Source: Asparagopsis taxiformis (Eukaryota; Rhodophyta; Florideophyceae; Bonnemaisoniales; Bonnemaisoniaceae). Taken from it: 64,000 nucleotides of DNA. The position numbers and the translations under genes were made by a program. The stretch lies in assembly GCA_030407315.1 (NCBI GenBank), contig JALQPE010000317.1, positions 62,001 to 126,000 on the forward strand, in the 5' to 3' direction. Below the pieces are notes generated by a model that was not told where the DNA came from, searched no databases, and was given only the letters and a program-made list of their open reading frames with translations. Below, in pieces: positions 29,302 through 39,419 of this stretch. The stretch's first letter is position 1, and the number at the start of each line of letters is the position of its first letter.

Positions 29302-32238
29302 TTATTCTCCAATCGATGCCACGTCGCTGCTGTTCACGTTAGTACTTAGCGATTCCAGAACATCCAACACTTCATCGACGTCCCTCACATAGTACTTGGC
29401 CGCAGTTGTCTTTCGTCCAACAGTACATGTGTTCACCACAGTATTCGTTCGAGCTGTTGATCGATAGAGTTCTGCAAACATGTCTTCATCAGTTGTGTCA
29501 TCCCCCACGGAGAATATCCAGGACAGCCATTCATTCCCTTCCCGAAGACGTTTCAGTACTTCCCCGACAGCGGCTCCTTTGTGCACACCCCGCGGACGCA
29601 CGTACAAGATTTTCTGTCCCATGAGCACTTCCATCGGGCTTCCAGCCAATACCTCTTCCAGCGCCTGTCGGGCATCATGGGCCCTGCTCACCGCAAAGTC
29701 TGGGTCTGCATCACGGAAATGCCAGCTAAATGCAGATTCCTTCTGAGAAAGGAAGCTGGTTGGTGTGCAGTCTTCTATTCGTCTCAAAAGTTTCCCCGCG
29801 CGCTGCAGGGCTCCCCTCATGGCAATCAGATCATGTGGACTCATCAAGTCATCCCATGTTGCGTCGTATGTTGTCACATGAACTCCAGAACTGCTCTCAC
29901 TCATAGAGTCTTCTTCGTAGTACAAATCACTTCCACTCTTGTGACCGCCAAAATCTTCTCGAAGATGATCTGGCCAACGGATGGAGAAGCCATGTTCGAC
30001 TGCAAACCCGACTCCAACATGACGGAACCAATCCATCATTGTCGTCTTCTGCCGTCCTGTGACAATGAACACTATGTTCTGATCTGAACTTGTAAGTCGC
30101 TCTAGAATCTTGCGCAATCGATCCGTTGGTTCGGCAAGTTCAGGTTGACTCTCATATTTCCGGAGTGTTCCGTCATAGTCTAGGAAGAACAACCGTTTTC
30201 CCTTTGCAGCATGGAATGAGGTTCTCACTTCTTCGACTGGTAACGCCACCAGTCGTCTTGCTTTCTCTCTCCTCTCAGTAGAATATTTTCTGAGATCATC
30301 AATGAATCGTACGCCCCATGCAGATGCCGTATGTAGAACGACATGACGGTACAACTTTTGATGTTTCAACTCACGTTCAAAGTCCGGCATTTCCAAGCTT
30401 CGAAATATGGCATCACTGACCTCCTCGATATTCCACGGATTGACCAACAGGGCTCCTGGCAAATTTTGTGCTGCACCCGTAAACTCGCTCAATATCAACA
30501 CACCATTTCGCTCCCGTTGACACATAATATACTCATGGCTAACCAAGTTCATTCCGTCGCGAAGCGAGGTAATTATGGCCACATCTGCTACCGCATACAA
30601 CGCACACAATTCCTCAAACGTCATAGTATGTTCCCTATAATGAATCGGCATATCTTCTACTGTTGCAAACCGCCCGTTTATGCGTCCGACCATTTCTAAT
30701 ATCTTGGAGCGGAACAAATGATATTCCTCGGACGATGAGCGACTTGGGGTAGCAACCTGCAGCACGACGACGCGGCCAATCCATTCCGGATGTGTCTCGA
30801 GGAAATGTTCAATGGCTAACAGTTTATGTGGAATACCCTTGATATAGTCAAGCCGATCCACACCAACGATAACCTTTTTCCCTGCCAAAGATTCGCGCAG
30901 TTCATCACGCATATCCTGGACGGCATTCTGTTTCATTGCTGCTCGAAAAGTGTCTGCATCAATACCGAACGGGTATATACCCACCTTGACAAACACACCT
31001 TTGTTATCAACACCATCAGGCTTTGTAGTGAGCCCAAGAAGGCGCTCACATGCGGAGAGAAAATGGCGAGCGTAATCGTAGGTGTGAAACCCAAGCAAGT
31101 CAGCTCCAAGCAGGCCTTCTAACAGTTCCTTACGTGGTGCGAGCACGCGATAAACTTCGCCGGCCGGGAAAGGTGTGTGCAGGAAAAAACCGATTTTTGC
31201 TTGTGGGAGGCAGTCTCGCAGAAGCTTGGGGACTAGGAAGAGGTGAAAGTCGTGAATCCAAAAGATAGCATCACTCTCTTCCACACCGCTCAACTTCCAA
31301 TCCTCTAGCAGGGCATCTGCGTAGAATCGATTAACCCGTTCATACGCGGTGAAATTGTCGTTATGATAGGTGCGTTCACCTTCAAAGCTAAGGGGAATAT
31401 AGTGAAACAGTGGCCACATGACAGAATTACAAAACTCCTGATGGGCGGCAGCATCAGACGCATCAGGAAAGAGAGGGACGTAGGAAAGCAAACCCATTGC
31501 TTTTGTGTGGCGGCTGTTCTTCAAATGGAGTTCTACTCTTTCGCGATCTGCGGAGCAGAGCTCGTCGCAGTCGTGGAAGGTTTGACTGGGAGCGCCGAAC
31601 CAGCGGACAGGAATGCGCCCGAGGAGGTCCTTAAATGCGGAGAAGAGGCCGAGGGAACCGGAGCTGATAGAAGATGATACATGACCGTCGTCATCGATGT
31701 CCACGGAGAGCGGGAGACGAAAGGAGACAACGAAGAGTCGTTCTGCACGGCGGGGTCGCTTGGGAGGTAGCAGAGGGGGCGCTGCGAGCGGGCTGTGCTT
31801 CTGAGATTGGGGAGCGGGAGTAGAGACTGAGGGAACGATGGACGGAGCGTCTATGAGTGCGTGCTTATAATCGCGGACTTCCAGGAGGCGTCGCTGAGCA
31901 TCCTGAAGTTTGGATAGAAGGTACTCTTCCATGAAAAGCTCGTCGAATTGGAGCGAGTCGAGGTCGTCCTGCAGACCAAGTACTGGAAGCTCTGACGTCA
32001 GCGAGCGGCCCAGACCTGAGTCCATAAAATCCACCTCAGAAAAATTGCGCGAATGGGTCTTCTTGTGGGACGATTTTGTGCTGGTGGGCAAGGGTGGTTT
32101 GCGCAATTGTTTGGCGTCTACATGTGGAGTGGTAGATTGGGGAATATTACTCGGGGGATCAACGGGCGTCTTGGGGGGAGGTGGGAGCTTCTTGGGAGTG
32201 GTCCAGTCGGAAACCTGGGAGAGAAGACGAGAGAACAT
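29302..32238 (-). CDS. Trehalose-phosphate synthase / phosphatase fusion (candidate floridoside enzyme)
   Basis: 978 aa. The frame opens at a TTG (32550) but the first ATG is 32238. Residues 1-165 are a Pro/Ser-rich extension with a short coiled coil (ELFMEEYLLSKLQDAQRRLL). Residues ~166-650 are a GT20 synthase with active-site motifs kept: WIHDFHLFLVP, GVDRLDYIKG (459-468, Arg and Lys for the donor phosphates), SLRDGMNLVSHEY (Asp561). Residues ~680-940 are the HAD phosphatase, with LDYDGTL (Asp687 and Asp689), IVTGR and GDDTTDEDMF. Both halves look catalytic. In Galdieria, TPS-TPP-like fusions make floridoside and isofloridoside from UDP-galactose and glycerol-3-phosphate, so the product here may be floridoside rather than trehalose. 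Sequence alone does not tell them apart. Confidence 0.9.
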   Translation of the reverse strand: MFSRLLSQVSDWTTPKKLPPPPKTPVDPPSNIPQSTTPHVDAKQLRKPPLPTSTKSSHKKTHSRNFSEVDFMDSGLGRSLTSELPVLGLQDDLDSLQFDELFMEEYLLSKLQDAQRRLLEVRDYKHALIDAPSIVPSVSTPAPQSQKHSPLAAPPLLPPKRPRRAERLFVVSFRLPLSVDIDDDGHVSSSISSGSLGLFSAFKDLLGRIPVRWFGAPSQTFHDCDELCSADRERVELHLKNSRHTKAMGLLSYVPLFPDASDAAAHQEFCNSVMWPLFHYIPLSFEGERTYHNDNFTAYERVNRFYADALLEDWKLSGVEESDAIFWIHDFHLFLVPKLLRDCLPQAKIGFFLHTPFPAGEVYRVLAPRKELLEGLLGADLLGFHTYDYARHFLSACERLLGLTTKPDGVDNKGVFVKVGIYPFGIDADTFRAAMKQNAVQDMRDELRESLAGKKVIVGVDRLDYIKGIPHKLLAIEHFLETHPEWIGRVVVLQVATPSRSSSEEYHLFRSKILEMVGRINGRFATVEDMPIHYREHTMTFEELCALYAVADVAIITSLRDGMNLVSHEYIMCQRERNGVLILSEFTGAAQNLPGALLVNPWNIEEVSDAIFRSLEMPDFERELKHQKLYRHVVLHTASAWGVRFIDDLRKYSTERREKARRLVALPVEEVRTSFHAAKGKRLFFLDYDGTLRKYESQPELAEPTDRLRKILERLTSSDQNIVFIVTGRQKTTMMDWFRHVGVGFAVEHGFSIRWPDHLREDFGGHKSGSDLYYEEDSMSESSSGVHVTTYDATWDDLMSPHDLIAMRGALQRAGKLLRRIEDCTPTSFLSQKESAFSWHFRDADPDFAVSRAHDARQALEEVLAGSPMEVLMGQKILYVRPRGVHKGAAVGEVLKRLREGNEWLSWIFSVGDDTTDEDMFAELYRSTARTNTVVNTCTVGRKTTAAKYYVRDVDEVLDVLESLSTNVNSSDVASIGE

Positions 32239-32711
32239 GATGTGGTATAAGGGAGGATATATATGAATGGAGACAAATTGGCTGTAGAATGTAAGCCGAC
32301 AACAGATAAGAGGAAGACGCAAAGGACTTTGATGATAGCGGTTTGTCGTGCGGGCGGGGTGGGGCGAGGCGGGGCAGGACGACGTGCGCCTTGCGGCTGC
32401 TGATTCAACGACTCGGGATTTGCGAAACGCTGACCTGAGGCGTTGCGTTGGAGGAACAGCGACAAACAAACAAATGCGAATCGAAATGTCAAGCCACTCG
32501 AGGCCAATCGCAGTGCTGCAATCAATCGCTAACGATAGAGAGCGATGCAATGTCCAGGCTCCAAAACACGTGCTGCATTTCTATTCGCTGCCATCAGATG
32601 CCATGGCCCATTCACACGCGTGCTCCACTTGTACGCGCCTTGCATCAGCCTCGCAACATATGATTGATACCGCTGCACTCCTCCACTTGCCGCCGCCACT
32701 CGCCATTCGCT
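32239..32711. other. Shared divergent promoter, TPS-TPP / lipase
   Basis: 473 bp between head-to-head genes. An (AT)4 run at 32257-32264 lies too near the TPS ATG to be a normal TATA box unless the leader is extremely short. Confidence 0.45.
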
Positions 32712-33614
32712 ATGCTTCCTCAACGATCCACGCTTGCCAGCTCGGCGTCCGACGAGACCATTGCCACCTATGCATGGCTGCCCCAGTCCTACAATGCAGC
32801 CGTCTTCCTCATCCACGGCTTCCGCTCCCACATTCAGTACAACTTTCTGCGCAACGATACGCCCCAAAGTCTGCACAACTATGGCGATGCCACTTCGTCC
32901 TCCCTGATCCGCGAGTTGAACCTTCGTGATATTGCCGTGTTTGGTCACGACCACGTTGGTCATGGAAATTCGACCGGTTTACGCGCTTACTTTCCATCTT
33001 TCGCAACCCTCGTAGCTGATCTTCTCGCACATGTCGCCTCCGTAGATGAAGCCCACAAGTTGACTGCACGCAACATTCCCATCTTCTTGCTCGGCCATTC
33101 ACTCGGAGGAACTGTTGCTATCGTGGCCGCTCGTGATAACCCCTCCAAGTTTGCCGGCATTGCACTTTCATCGGCCGCATCAGAACCGCCACAGTCATTG
33201 TTCGGTCTCACCGGTCGTATCCAGCTCATGCTCTCCGGTTTGACCAGTACTCTTATTCCAACCGCTGAACTGCTTGCACTGCCTGCCTCTTCTGATTCTG
33301 AGATGCAGGCGATGTTCGATTCGGATCCGCTGAACTGTCACAATAAACTTCGAGCTCGAGTAGGTCGCGAGTTTATCATGGCTTACAAAGATATCGCTGC
33401 GAGACTAACTGATATTACGGTCCCGTTTCTTACGGTATCTGGCGAGTTGGACACGCTGGTCAACCCGAGTGCCGCCAAGCGCTTCTTCGACGGCGCTGCA
33501 AGTGAGGACAAAACGTACCAGCAGGCAGTTGGTCGCTGGCACAACTTATTTGTAGAAAAAGGAAAGGAGGAATTATGGACTTTATTCGCAGACTGGATAA
33601 AACAACGCGTCTGA
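32712..33614 (+). CDS. Alpha/beta hydrolase, monoglyceride-lipase type
   Basis: 300 aa from ATG 32712 (the frame opens earlier, at a TTG, 32664). Serine hydrolase of the MGL/lysophospholipase group, expected to cleave monoacylglycerols or lysolipids. The oxyanion region is VFLIHGFRSH. The nucleophile elbow is GHSLGG with Ser130. The acid is Asp247 (VSGELDTLV) and the base His277 (GRWHNLF), so the triad is complete. FGHDHVGHGNSTG is the typical MGL block after strand 4. No signal peptide or membrane anchor is evident. Substrate is inferred from family only. Confidence 0.88.
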   Translation: MLPQRSTLASSASDETIATYAWLPQSYNAAVFLIHGFRSHIQYNFLRNDTPQSLHNYGDATSSSLIRELNLRDIAVFGHDHVGHGNSTGLRAYFPSFATLVADLLAHVASVDEAHKLTARNIPIFLLGHSLGGTVAIVAARDNPSKFAGIALSSAASEPPQSLFGLTGRIQLMLSGLTSTLIPTAELLALPASSDSEMQAMFDSDPLNCHNKLRARVGREFIMAYKDIAARLTDITVPFLTVSGELDTLVNPSAAKRFFDGAASEDKTYQQAVGRWHNLFVEKGKEELWTLFADWIKQRV

Positions 33615-33793
33615 TGCGGACTTCGATAGCACATCACATAATCCAAAAGTACGAGTTACAAGAATCTTTAGTGACCATTCGAAACGACCATGTTGACCGC
33701 GTGCTAAGTTACATGTTGGTGTGAATGTCTATTCTATTTTCACGAAAGAGCACTAGGATGCTCGCATACCCCATGACAAATTACGCAATATCA

Positions 33794-35758
33794 TTAATCA
33801 ACTTCAGAGATCTCAACGTCTTCACCGCCGGCGCCACCTGCAGAGGCGTTCATGTCTGGCATACCACCACCTGGCATTCCAGGCATGCCACCAGCTTCTC
33901 CGCTCTGGTACATCTTCGTGATGATTGGTGTGGCAACGGATTCAACAGACTTTTGCTTCTCTTCATATTCCTCTTTCTCGGCACCCTCGTTCTCCTCCAT
34001 CCAATTGAGAACCTCCTGCACCTTGTCCTCGATCGCCTTTTTGTCAGTTTCACTGATCTTATCCTTCACCTTGTCCTCGGAGAGTGTGTTACGAAGGGTG
34101 TAGCAGTAGTTTTCCAGCGAGTTGCGGGCCTCAATCTTCTCCTTAGCCGCATCATCCTCCGCCTTGTATTTCTCGGCATCTTGAACCATTTTCTCGATGT
34201 CCTCCTTCGAAAGGCGACCCTTGTCGTTGGTAATAGTAATCTTATTCTTCTTACCAGTACTCTTGTCCTCAGCACCGACGTTCAAAATACCGTTGGCATC
34301 AATGTCAAAGGTAACCTCAATCTGGGGTACTCCACGGGGTGCCGGGGGAATACCGGAGAGCTCGAATTTTCCAAGAATGTTGTTATCCTTCGTACGAGCA
34401 CGCTCACCTTCGAAAACTTGAATGAGCACACCGGGCTGATTGTCAGCATATGTAGAGAAAATCTGTTGCTTCTTAGTAGGGATCGTAGTGTTTCTCTTGA
34501 TTAGAACAGTCATGACACCACCAGCGGTCTCAATACCAAGAGAGAGCGGTGTGACATCGAGGAGCAGGAGATCTTGGGTTTTCTCAGATGTGTCTCCAGC
34601 AAGGATAGCTGCCTGTACGGCGGCACCGTAGGCAACAGCCTCGTCGGGGTTAATGTTCTTGCAAAGTTCCTTGCCGTTGAAGAAGTCAATGAGAAGGTTC
34701 TGAACCTTGGGGATACGGGTGGAACCACCGACAAGAACGATGTCATCCACATCAGCCTTGGGGATCTTGGAATCACGGAGCACCTTCTCGACGGGCTCGA
34801 GAGTTCCACGGAAGAGATCCATGCAAAGCTCTTCAAACTTGGCGCGAGTGATGGAAGAGTAGAAGTCCAGACCCTCGAAGAGAGAATCGATCTCAATAGT
34901 AGCCTGAGTAGCTGAGGAAAGTTGACGCTTAGCACGCTCACACTGGGTGCGGAGACGACGGAGTGATCGGGCATTTCCAGAGATGTCCTTCTTCTTCTTA
35001 CGCTTGAACTCGTTGACAAAATGGCTGACCATGCGATGATCGAAATCTTCACCACCCAGATGGGTGTCACCAGCTGTGGCCTTCACCTCGAAGATACCAT
35101 CTTCGATGGTGAGGAGGGAGACATCAAAGGTTCCACCTCCGAGATCGAAGATAAGAACGTTCCTTTCGCGGGCAGTCTGGCCGCCAGACTTGCGGTCGAG
35201 ACCATATGCAATGGCGGCGGCGGTGGGCTCATTGATAATACGGGAGACGTTGAGCCCGGCGATGGTACCGGCATCCTTGGTGGCAAGACGCTGAGAGTCG
35301 TTGAAGTAAGCAGGGACGGTGATGACAGCGGTCTTAACCTCCTTTCCAAGGTAGGACTCGGCGACGTCCTTCATCTTTCCAAGAATCATAGCGGAGACTT
35401 CTTCTGGAGAAAACTCCTTTTGCTCACCCTTGTACATGACACGGCAGAAGGGCTTATCACCATCTTTCTCAACGACTTCGTAAGAAAAGTGCTTCCTGTC
35501 CGATTGGACGGAGGAGTCGGAGAAGCGACGGCCAATCAAACGCTTGGCATCGAAAACGGTGTTGGTGGGGTTAATGGCGACTTGATTCTTGGCGGCGTCA
35601 CCAATTAGTCGCTCAGAGTCAGTGAAGGCAACGTAGGAAGGAGTTGTGCGGTTGCCCTGGTCGTTGGCGATGATTTCAACGCGATCATTCTGCCAGACGC
35701 CGACGCAAGAGTATGTGGTACCGAGGTCGATACCGATGGAGGGACCACTTGCAGCCAT
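33794..35758 (-). CDS. HSP70: Cytosolic heat-shock protein HSP70
   Basis: ATP-dependent chaperone, 654 aa, from ATG 35758 ([18 protein letters not shown]). The three HSP70 signatures are present: [22 protein letters not shown] and [14 protein letters not shown]. The substrate-binding domain and lid follow, then a [12 protein letters not shown] linker. There is no organelle presequence or ER signal. The chain ends ISEVD: the normal cytosolic EEVD tail, which docks TPR co-chaperones, is SEVD here. A strong heat-shock element lies about 400 bp upstream at 36155-36174, and a TATA-like TACTTAAA at about 35871-35878. Codon use is strongly biased, with many C/G-ending codons, as expected for a highly expressed gene. 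Confidence 0.97.
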   Translation of the reverse strand: MAASGPSIGIDLGTTYSCVGVWQNDRVEIIANDQGNRTTPSYVAFTDSERLIGDAAKNQVAINPTNTVFDAKRLIGRRFSDSSVQSDRKHFSYEVVEKDGDKPFCRVMYKGEQKEFSPEEVSAMILGKMKDVAESYLGKEVKTAVITVPAYFNDSQRLATKDAGTIAGLNVSRIINEPTAAAIAYGLDRKSGGQTARERNVLIFDLGGGTFDVSLLTIEDGIFEVKATAGDTHLGGEDFDHRMVSHFVNEFKRKKKKDISGNARSLRRLRTQCERAKRQLSSATQATIEIDSLFEGLDFYSSITRAKFEELCMDLFRGTLEPVEKVLRDSKIPKADVDDIVLVGGSTRIPKVQNLLIDFFNGKELCKNINPDEAVAYGAAVQAAILAGDTSEKTQDLLLLDVTPLSLGIETAGGVMTVLIKRNTTIPTKKQQIFSTYADNQPGVLIQVFEGERARTKDNNILGKFELSGIPPAPRGVPQIEVTFDIDANGILNVGAEDKSTGKKNKITITNDKGRLSKEDIEKMVQDAEKYKAEDDAAKEKIEARNSLENYCYTLRNTLSEDKVKDKISETDKKAIEDKVQEVLNWMEENEGAEKEEYEEKQKSVESVATPIITKMYQSGEAGGMPGMPGGGMPDMNASAGGAGGEDVEISEVD

Positions 35759-37185
35759 GTTATTGATGAAAGTGTGCACTATCGATGGGATGGAATGGGG
35801 GGTTGAGTTAGTAGAACTACAGTTCGGATTTGAGCGACGACGGGCGGGGGGAAGGGAGGCCGCCGGGGGGTTTAAGTATCAAAAAGGATGGTTGCACACA
35901 GCCGTTGAATGATCGGCGGATCAATGCGCTTTTCTGGCGTGAATGCAGGATTGCTGGTGATTAGAGGGTCTAGTGGAGCGAGGAAGCGTCTAGATGCTAC
36001 GATTGAAATGGGCAGAAGCCACGTGTACGTACACATGTGTTATGAGTGGCAGCCGGCGGCGACAAAAGAAGTCTCTCGAAAACTGCTGTTCAACAGGCTG
36101 TCCCAGATTGTTGAACGGACACTTATTTTCTATTGTTTGAAATGTTTCAACAATATTCTGGAATGCTCTAGAATGCCATTCTCATTGGTCGCTCGCCTGT
36201 CCTGACGGCCGCCCAATTCGATGCTGTCGCGCATCAGTTTGACGGTTACCGGCAGAAATTTTCCAAACATAATTTAGTTTTTGGCGAAAAACCACTTTGT
36301 GTAGAGCACGTCAATACGTAATCGACCACAATAGGAACAGCTGTAGCTGTGGTGGTCGCGTAGGTTAACCGGGAATGGCAGCGTGCTTACCTCTGAACAC
36401 AGTTAGTAGCCGATGCATTATCGACATGATCAAGTAACCGTGAGCGCGTCTTTGTGGGCATCGCTCTGCACCACTGGGCATCACGTGCTAACTGGGGTAT
36501 AGTATCAGGCCGATGCGCTGAAGCGTTGTCGAAGGCATCCAGACGTTTTGTATAATAACGAAGCGTACAGTATCAGCGGTTGCAGTGGAAATGTCGTAAC
36601 TATCGCGCAAGCAACCTGTGGTCAGCTGTGGGCAAGACGAAACGGTGACCTTTGCAACATGTACCATCAATGTTGCATGCACCAACTATGTGAGAGTGTG
36701 CGCTGCGTGATCACTGCATCTGGTGACATGTGTTGCAACTACTGCCCTTGTTCTCAATGGATGGGACAGGCTGTCACGGCGCCGAGGATATCACAACGTG
36801 TGGTGTCGTGAGAGCGGGGGGGCGCTGAATTTGAGTTAAAATTTGGGGATAATGCTGCTACGCAATCATACCTGGTATCTGAAAGATATTTTGCAGCCAA
36901 GTGGGAGGTACAATAACCGTCTTGTTCGCCTCGCGTAGATAACCAACTCGGCTGATTAGCCCTAGAAACGCGACTGCTGGCTATTGCCACCTTCCATCCA
37001 TCCAATGATGACCAGGCCCACTGTGAACCATAGACATTCATGTGCCACAGTTGTCTCTGCAACCTAGACAGTTTACACTGCCGTACACAATTCATTTATA
37101 CTCACACCATGACCACCCCTATCCATCATCAGCGTTCGTTCCCCAACCTCAACATAGACTTGCTCCAACGCCGCACACACCCATC
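35759..37185. other. HSP70 / IolG divergent promoter region
   Basis: 1.4 kb with no supported gene. The HSP70-proximal part carries a TATA-like element and the heat-shock element. A perfect palindrome TTGAAATGTTTCAA sits at 36137-36150 beside the HSE. A TGCAACAT/ATGTTGCA inverted repeat occurs at about 36654-36678. TTTATAC at about 37095 may be the TATA box of the dehydrogenase gene. Confidence 0.5.
36155..36174. promoter_or_regulatory. Heat-shock element upstream of HSP70
   Basis: Four contiguous 5-bp units in alternating orientation: aTTCt gGAAt gCTCt aGAAt. Three of four match the nTTCn/nGAAn consensus exactly and one has a single change, the classic HSF-binding array. It lies 397 bp upstream of the HSP70 ATG. 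Confidence 0.75.
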
Positions 37186-38397
37186 ATGTACAAGCAAGAC
37201 ACCTCCAAGGGCGTCCTCGAAAAGGTCGCAGCCCCCGTCGACTTTTCCGATTCCAAGCTGCACAAGGTTATGCTCCAACAGGCCAAAGATGCCTTTGTCA
37301 ACCTCTCCGATTCCGCACTCCACCTCGGTGAATCCGTAGAGGACAGCAAAAAACTTCACATCGGTATCATCGGCTGCGGTCGCATCGGCCAGCTTCACGC
37401 CGCCAATATCGCCAACAAAATCCCCGATGCAGAACTCGTTTGCGTCTCCGATGTCTTCGAGTCCGCCGCCATTCGCCTCGCCAAGGAGCACAACGTCCCC
37501 ATGGCCTGCACAGATTACAAGGATTTGATTAGCAATGCCGCCGTGCATGCCGTCATTGTTTGCTCCCCGACCGACACTCACGCCGAGGTCATCCGCGCAT
37601 GTGCCGCCGCTGGCAAGCACATCTTCTGCGAGAAACCAGTCGACAAGAATTTGGAAGTCATTGACGAGCTATCCAACGTCATTGACCAATCCGGTGTTAA
37701 ATTTTTCCTCGGCTTCCAACGCCGTTGGGACACACATTTCGAACGCGCAAAGAAGGCAAGGGAATCCGGCTTTCTAGGCACACCCCTCAAGTTGCATCTC
37801 ACCTCGCGTGATCCCGCACCCCCACCAATCGGCTATCTCAAGCAATCTGGCGGTCTTTTTCTGGACATGTCTAGTCATGACTTTGACATGGCACGTTTCC
37901 TCATCGGATCAGATGTGGCTGAAGTTATGGCAACCGCCGTTGCCGAGGATCCTGAAATCGCAGCCATTGGCGATCACGATCATACTCTTGTCACACTTCG
38001 TTTCGAGAATGGTTGCATCGGTACAATCGATAACTCGAGAAGTTCTGCGCTTGGGTATGATCAACGTGCAGAGTTTTTCGGAACGGCTGGCAGTATCAAT
38101 GTCGGAAATGTTCATCCCAACATGTGTGAATATGCGGATAAATCGGGTGTGCATGTGGATTCACCACTCAACTTCTTCATGGAGAGATATGCGGAGGCTT
38201 ATCTGAGAGAGATGATCTGTTTTGTAGAAACCATTCTGGAGGACAAACCACTTCCTTGTGGAATTGAAGACGGCCGTCTGACAGTCATTTATGCCGCTGC
38301 TGCAAGGTTAAGCCTGAAGGAGAACAGAGTTGTTAAGATTTCAGAGGTCAATGTACCTGGCGGTGATAAGATTGGCGCTACAAAGGCAGCTTTGTAA
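37186..38397 (+). CDS. Gfo/Idh/MocA oxidoreductase, myo-inositol 2-dehydrogenase (IolG) type
   Basis: NAD(P)-dependent oxidoreductase of 403 aa from ATG 37186 (earlier frame opens at a GTG). The N-terminal ~57 residues are an extension not found in bacterial IolG. The Rossmann fold begins IGIIGCGRIGQLHA (GxGxxG at 63-68). FCEKPV holds Lys150. The catalytic block GGLFLDMSSHDFDMARFL has Asp227 and His231 in the D-x3-H spacing of inositol dehydrogenase. SRDPAPPPIGYLKQSGG is close to bacterial IolG proteins, so oxidation of myo-inositol or a related polyol is the best guess. High similarity to bacterial forms may reflect gene transfer; this cannot be decided without a tree. Confidence 0.82.
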   Translation: MYKQDTSKGVLEKVAAPVDFSDSKLHKVMLQQAKDAFVNLSDSALHLGESVEDSKKLHIGIIGCGRIGQLHAANIANKIPDAELVCVSDVFESAAIRLAKEHNVPMACTDYKDLISNAAVHAVIVCSPTDTHAEVIRACAAAGKHIFCEKPVDKNLEVIDELSNVIDQSGVKFFLGFQRRWDTHFERAKKARESGFLGTPLKLHLTSRDPAPPPIGYLKQSGGLFLDMSSHDFDMARFLIGSDVAEVMATAVAEDPEIAAIGDHDHTLVTLRFENGCIGTIDNSRSSALGYDQRAEFFGTAGSINVGNVHPNMCEYADKSGVHVDSPLNFFMERYAEAYLREMICFVETILEDKPLPCGIEDGRLTVIYAAAARLSLKENRVVKISEVNVPGGDKIGATKAAL

Positions 38398-39419
38398 GAG
38401 GTATTGTTCAATAGTTGTTCGTTCTTTCATTGCTTGTTTCATTGGATAGAGCAGATCGACAATTGAGCTAGGTCGGTATTTTAAAATATGGCCTTGCAGA
38501 AGCATACTGAATTGCTCGGGTCGCTGTAGGATGTAATTCTAAAGTCTACGCGGATGAATCTCCGCAACATGATGGGCGATGGTTGAGAGGCAACTCGGTA
38601 ACGGATATGCGTAGCGTATCGAGAAATCATTGGGCACACGCATGATTGAATACTGTATGCGAGTTTGGATTTCTCCAAAAATTTTGCAAACGTATGTAGT
38701 ATCGTTAATCCGACGAAATGTAAAAATTGCATCAGAGTCGATTACAGCCACCGTGTCGCAATGTTGTTGGAAGAGTAGAAATCCAACAACTTACCCCTCT
38801 TTGTCATCCTGTCTCTAGTTGGCGACAAGACCAAGATCAATCTCAGAGGTTGTATATGATTCTCGTCCGTGAAAGCTTCTACCAATCAGTACCGCCCGTC
38901 CGCAAGCCGCCGACCCTCCTTATCGACGCCATTGCGCTTCAACCATCGCTGTTCACAATCATCATTTGCTTGCAACATATGTTTTAACAGTACGAACAAT
39001 CACCAGTTTCTTATCACTTGTCGTGAAACACACAGAATTTGTCTATCAACTTGCCCTCAGTGCTGAGAATATTCGTTATCCGAATCGCCTTCTACCTATT
39101 CTGGTTACAACTCCCAATGTATCACACTTCACGTTGCAAACATACATTAGCCGTTACCATGGCCAACGTGATACGCCAACGCTTGCGACCGGATGCCTCT
39201 GCGTGTTGTCGCACCGCTCTGGAAGGTCCTGATCCGTCAGCTCTGTGGAATACGTTGGAATCTAAAGCAATATTGTTGTAGAATATGTTTACACAGAAGT
39301 TACAACAGCGCTAGCTGGGATAGAGCATCCGCTCGATGAAACTATGTTCTGTCACATGCATCATTCAAATCGCTCTTAACATGAAACCTTATCTTTCCTC
39401 TCTGCATTCGGTGTGACGC
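38398..39419. other. Intergenic region, IolG / TIMP-like
   Basis: 1.0 kb between convergent genes with only short, non-protein-like open frames. No repeats or RNA genes recognised. Confidence 0.45.

Noticed and set aside
33725..35608. Several long plus-strand frames opposite HSP70
   Set aside because: Mirror frames of a highly biased HSP70 coding sequence. Such antisense frames are a known artefact.
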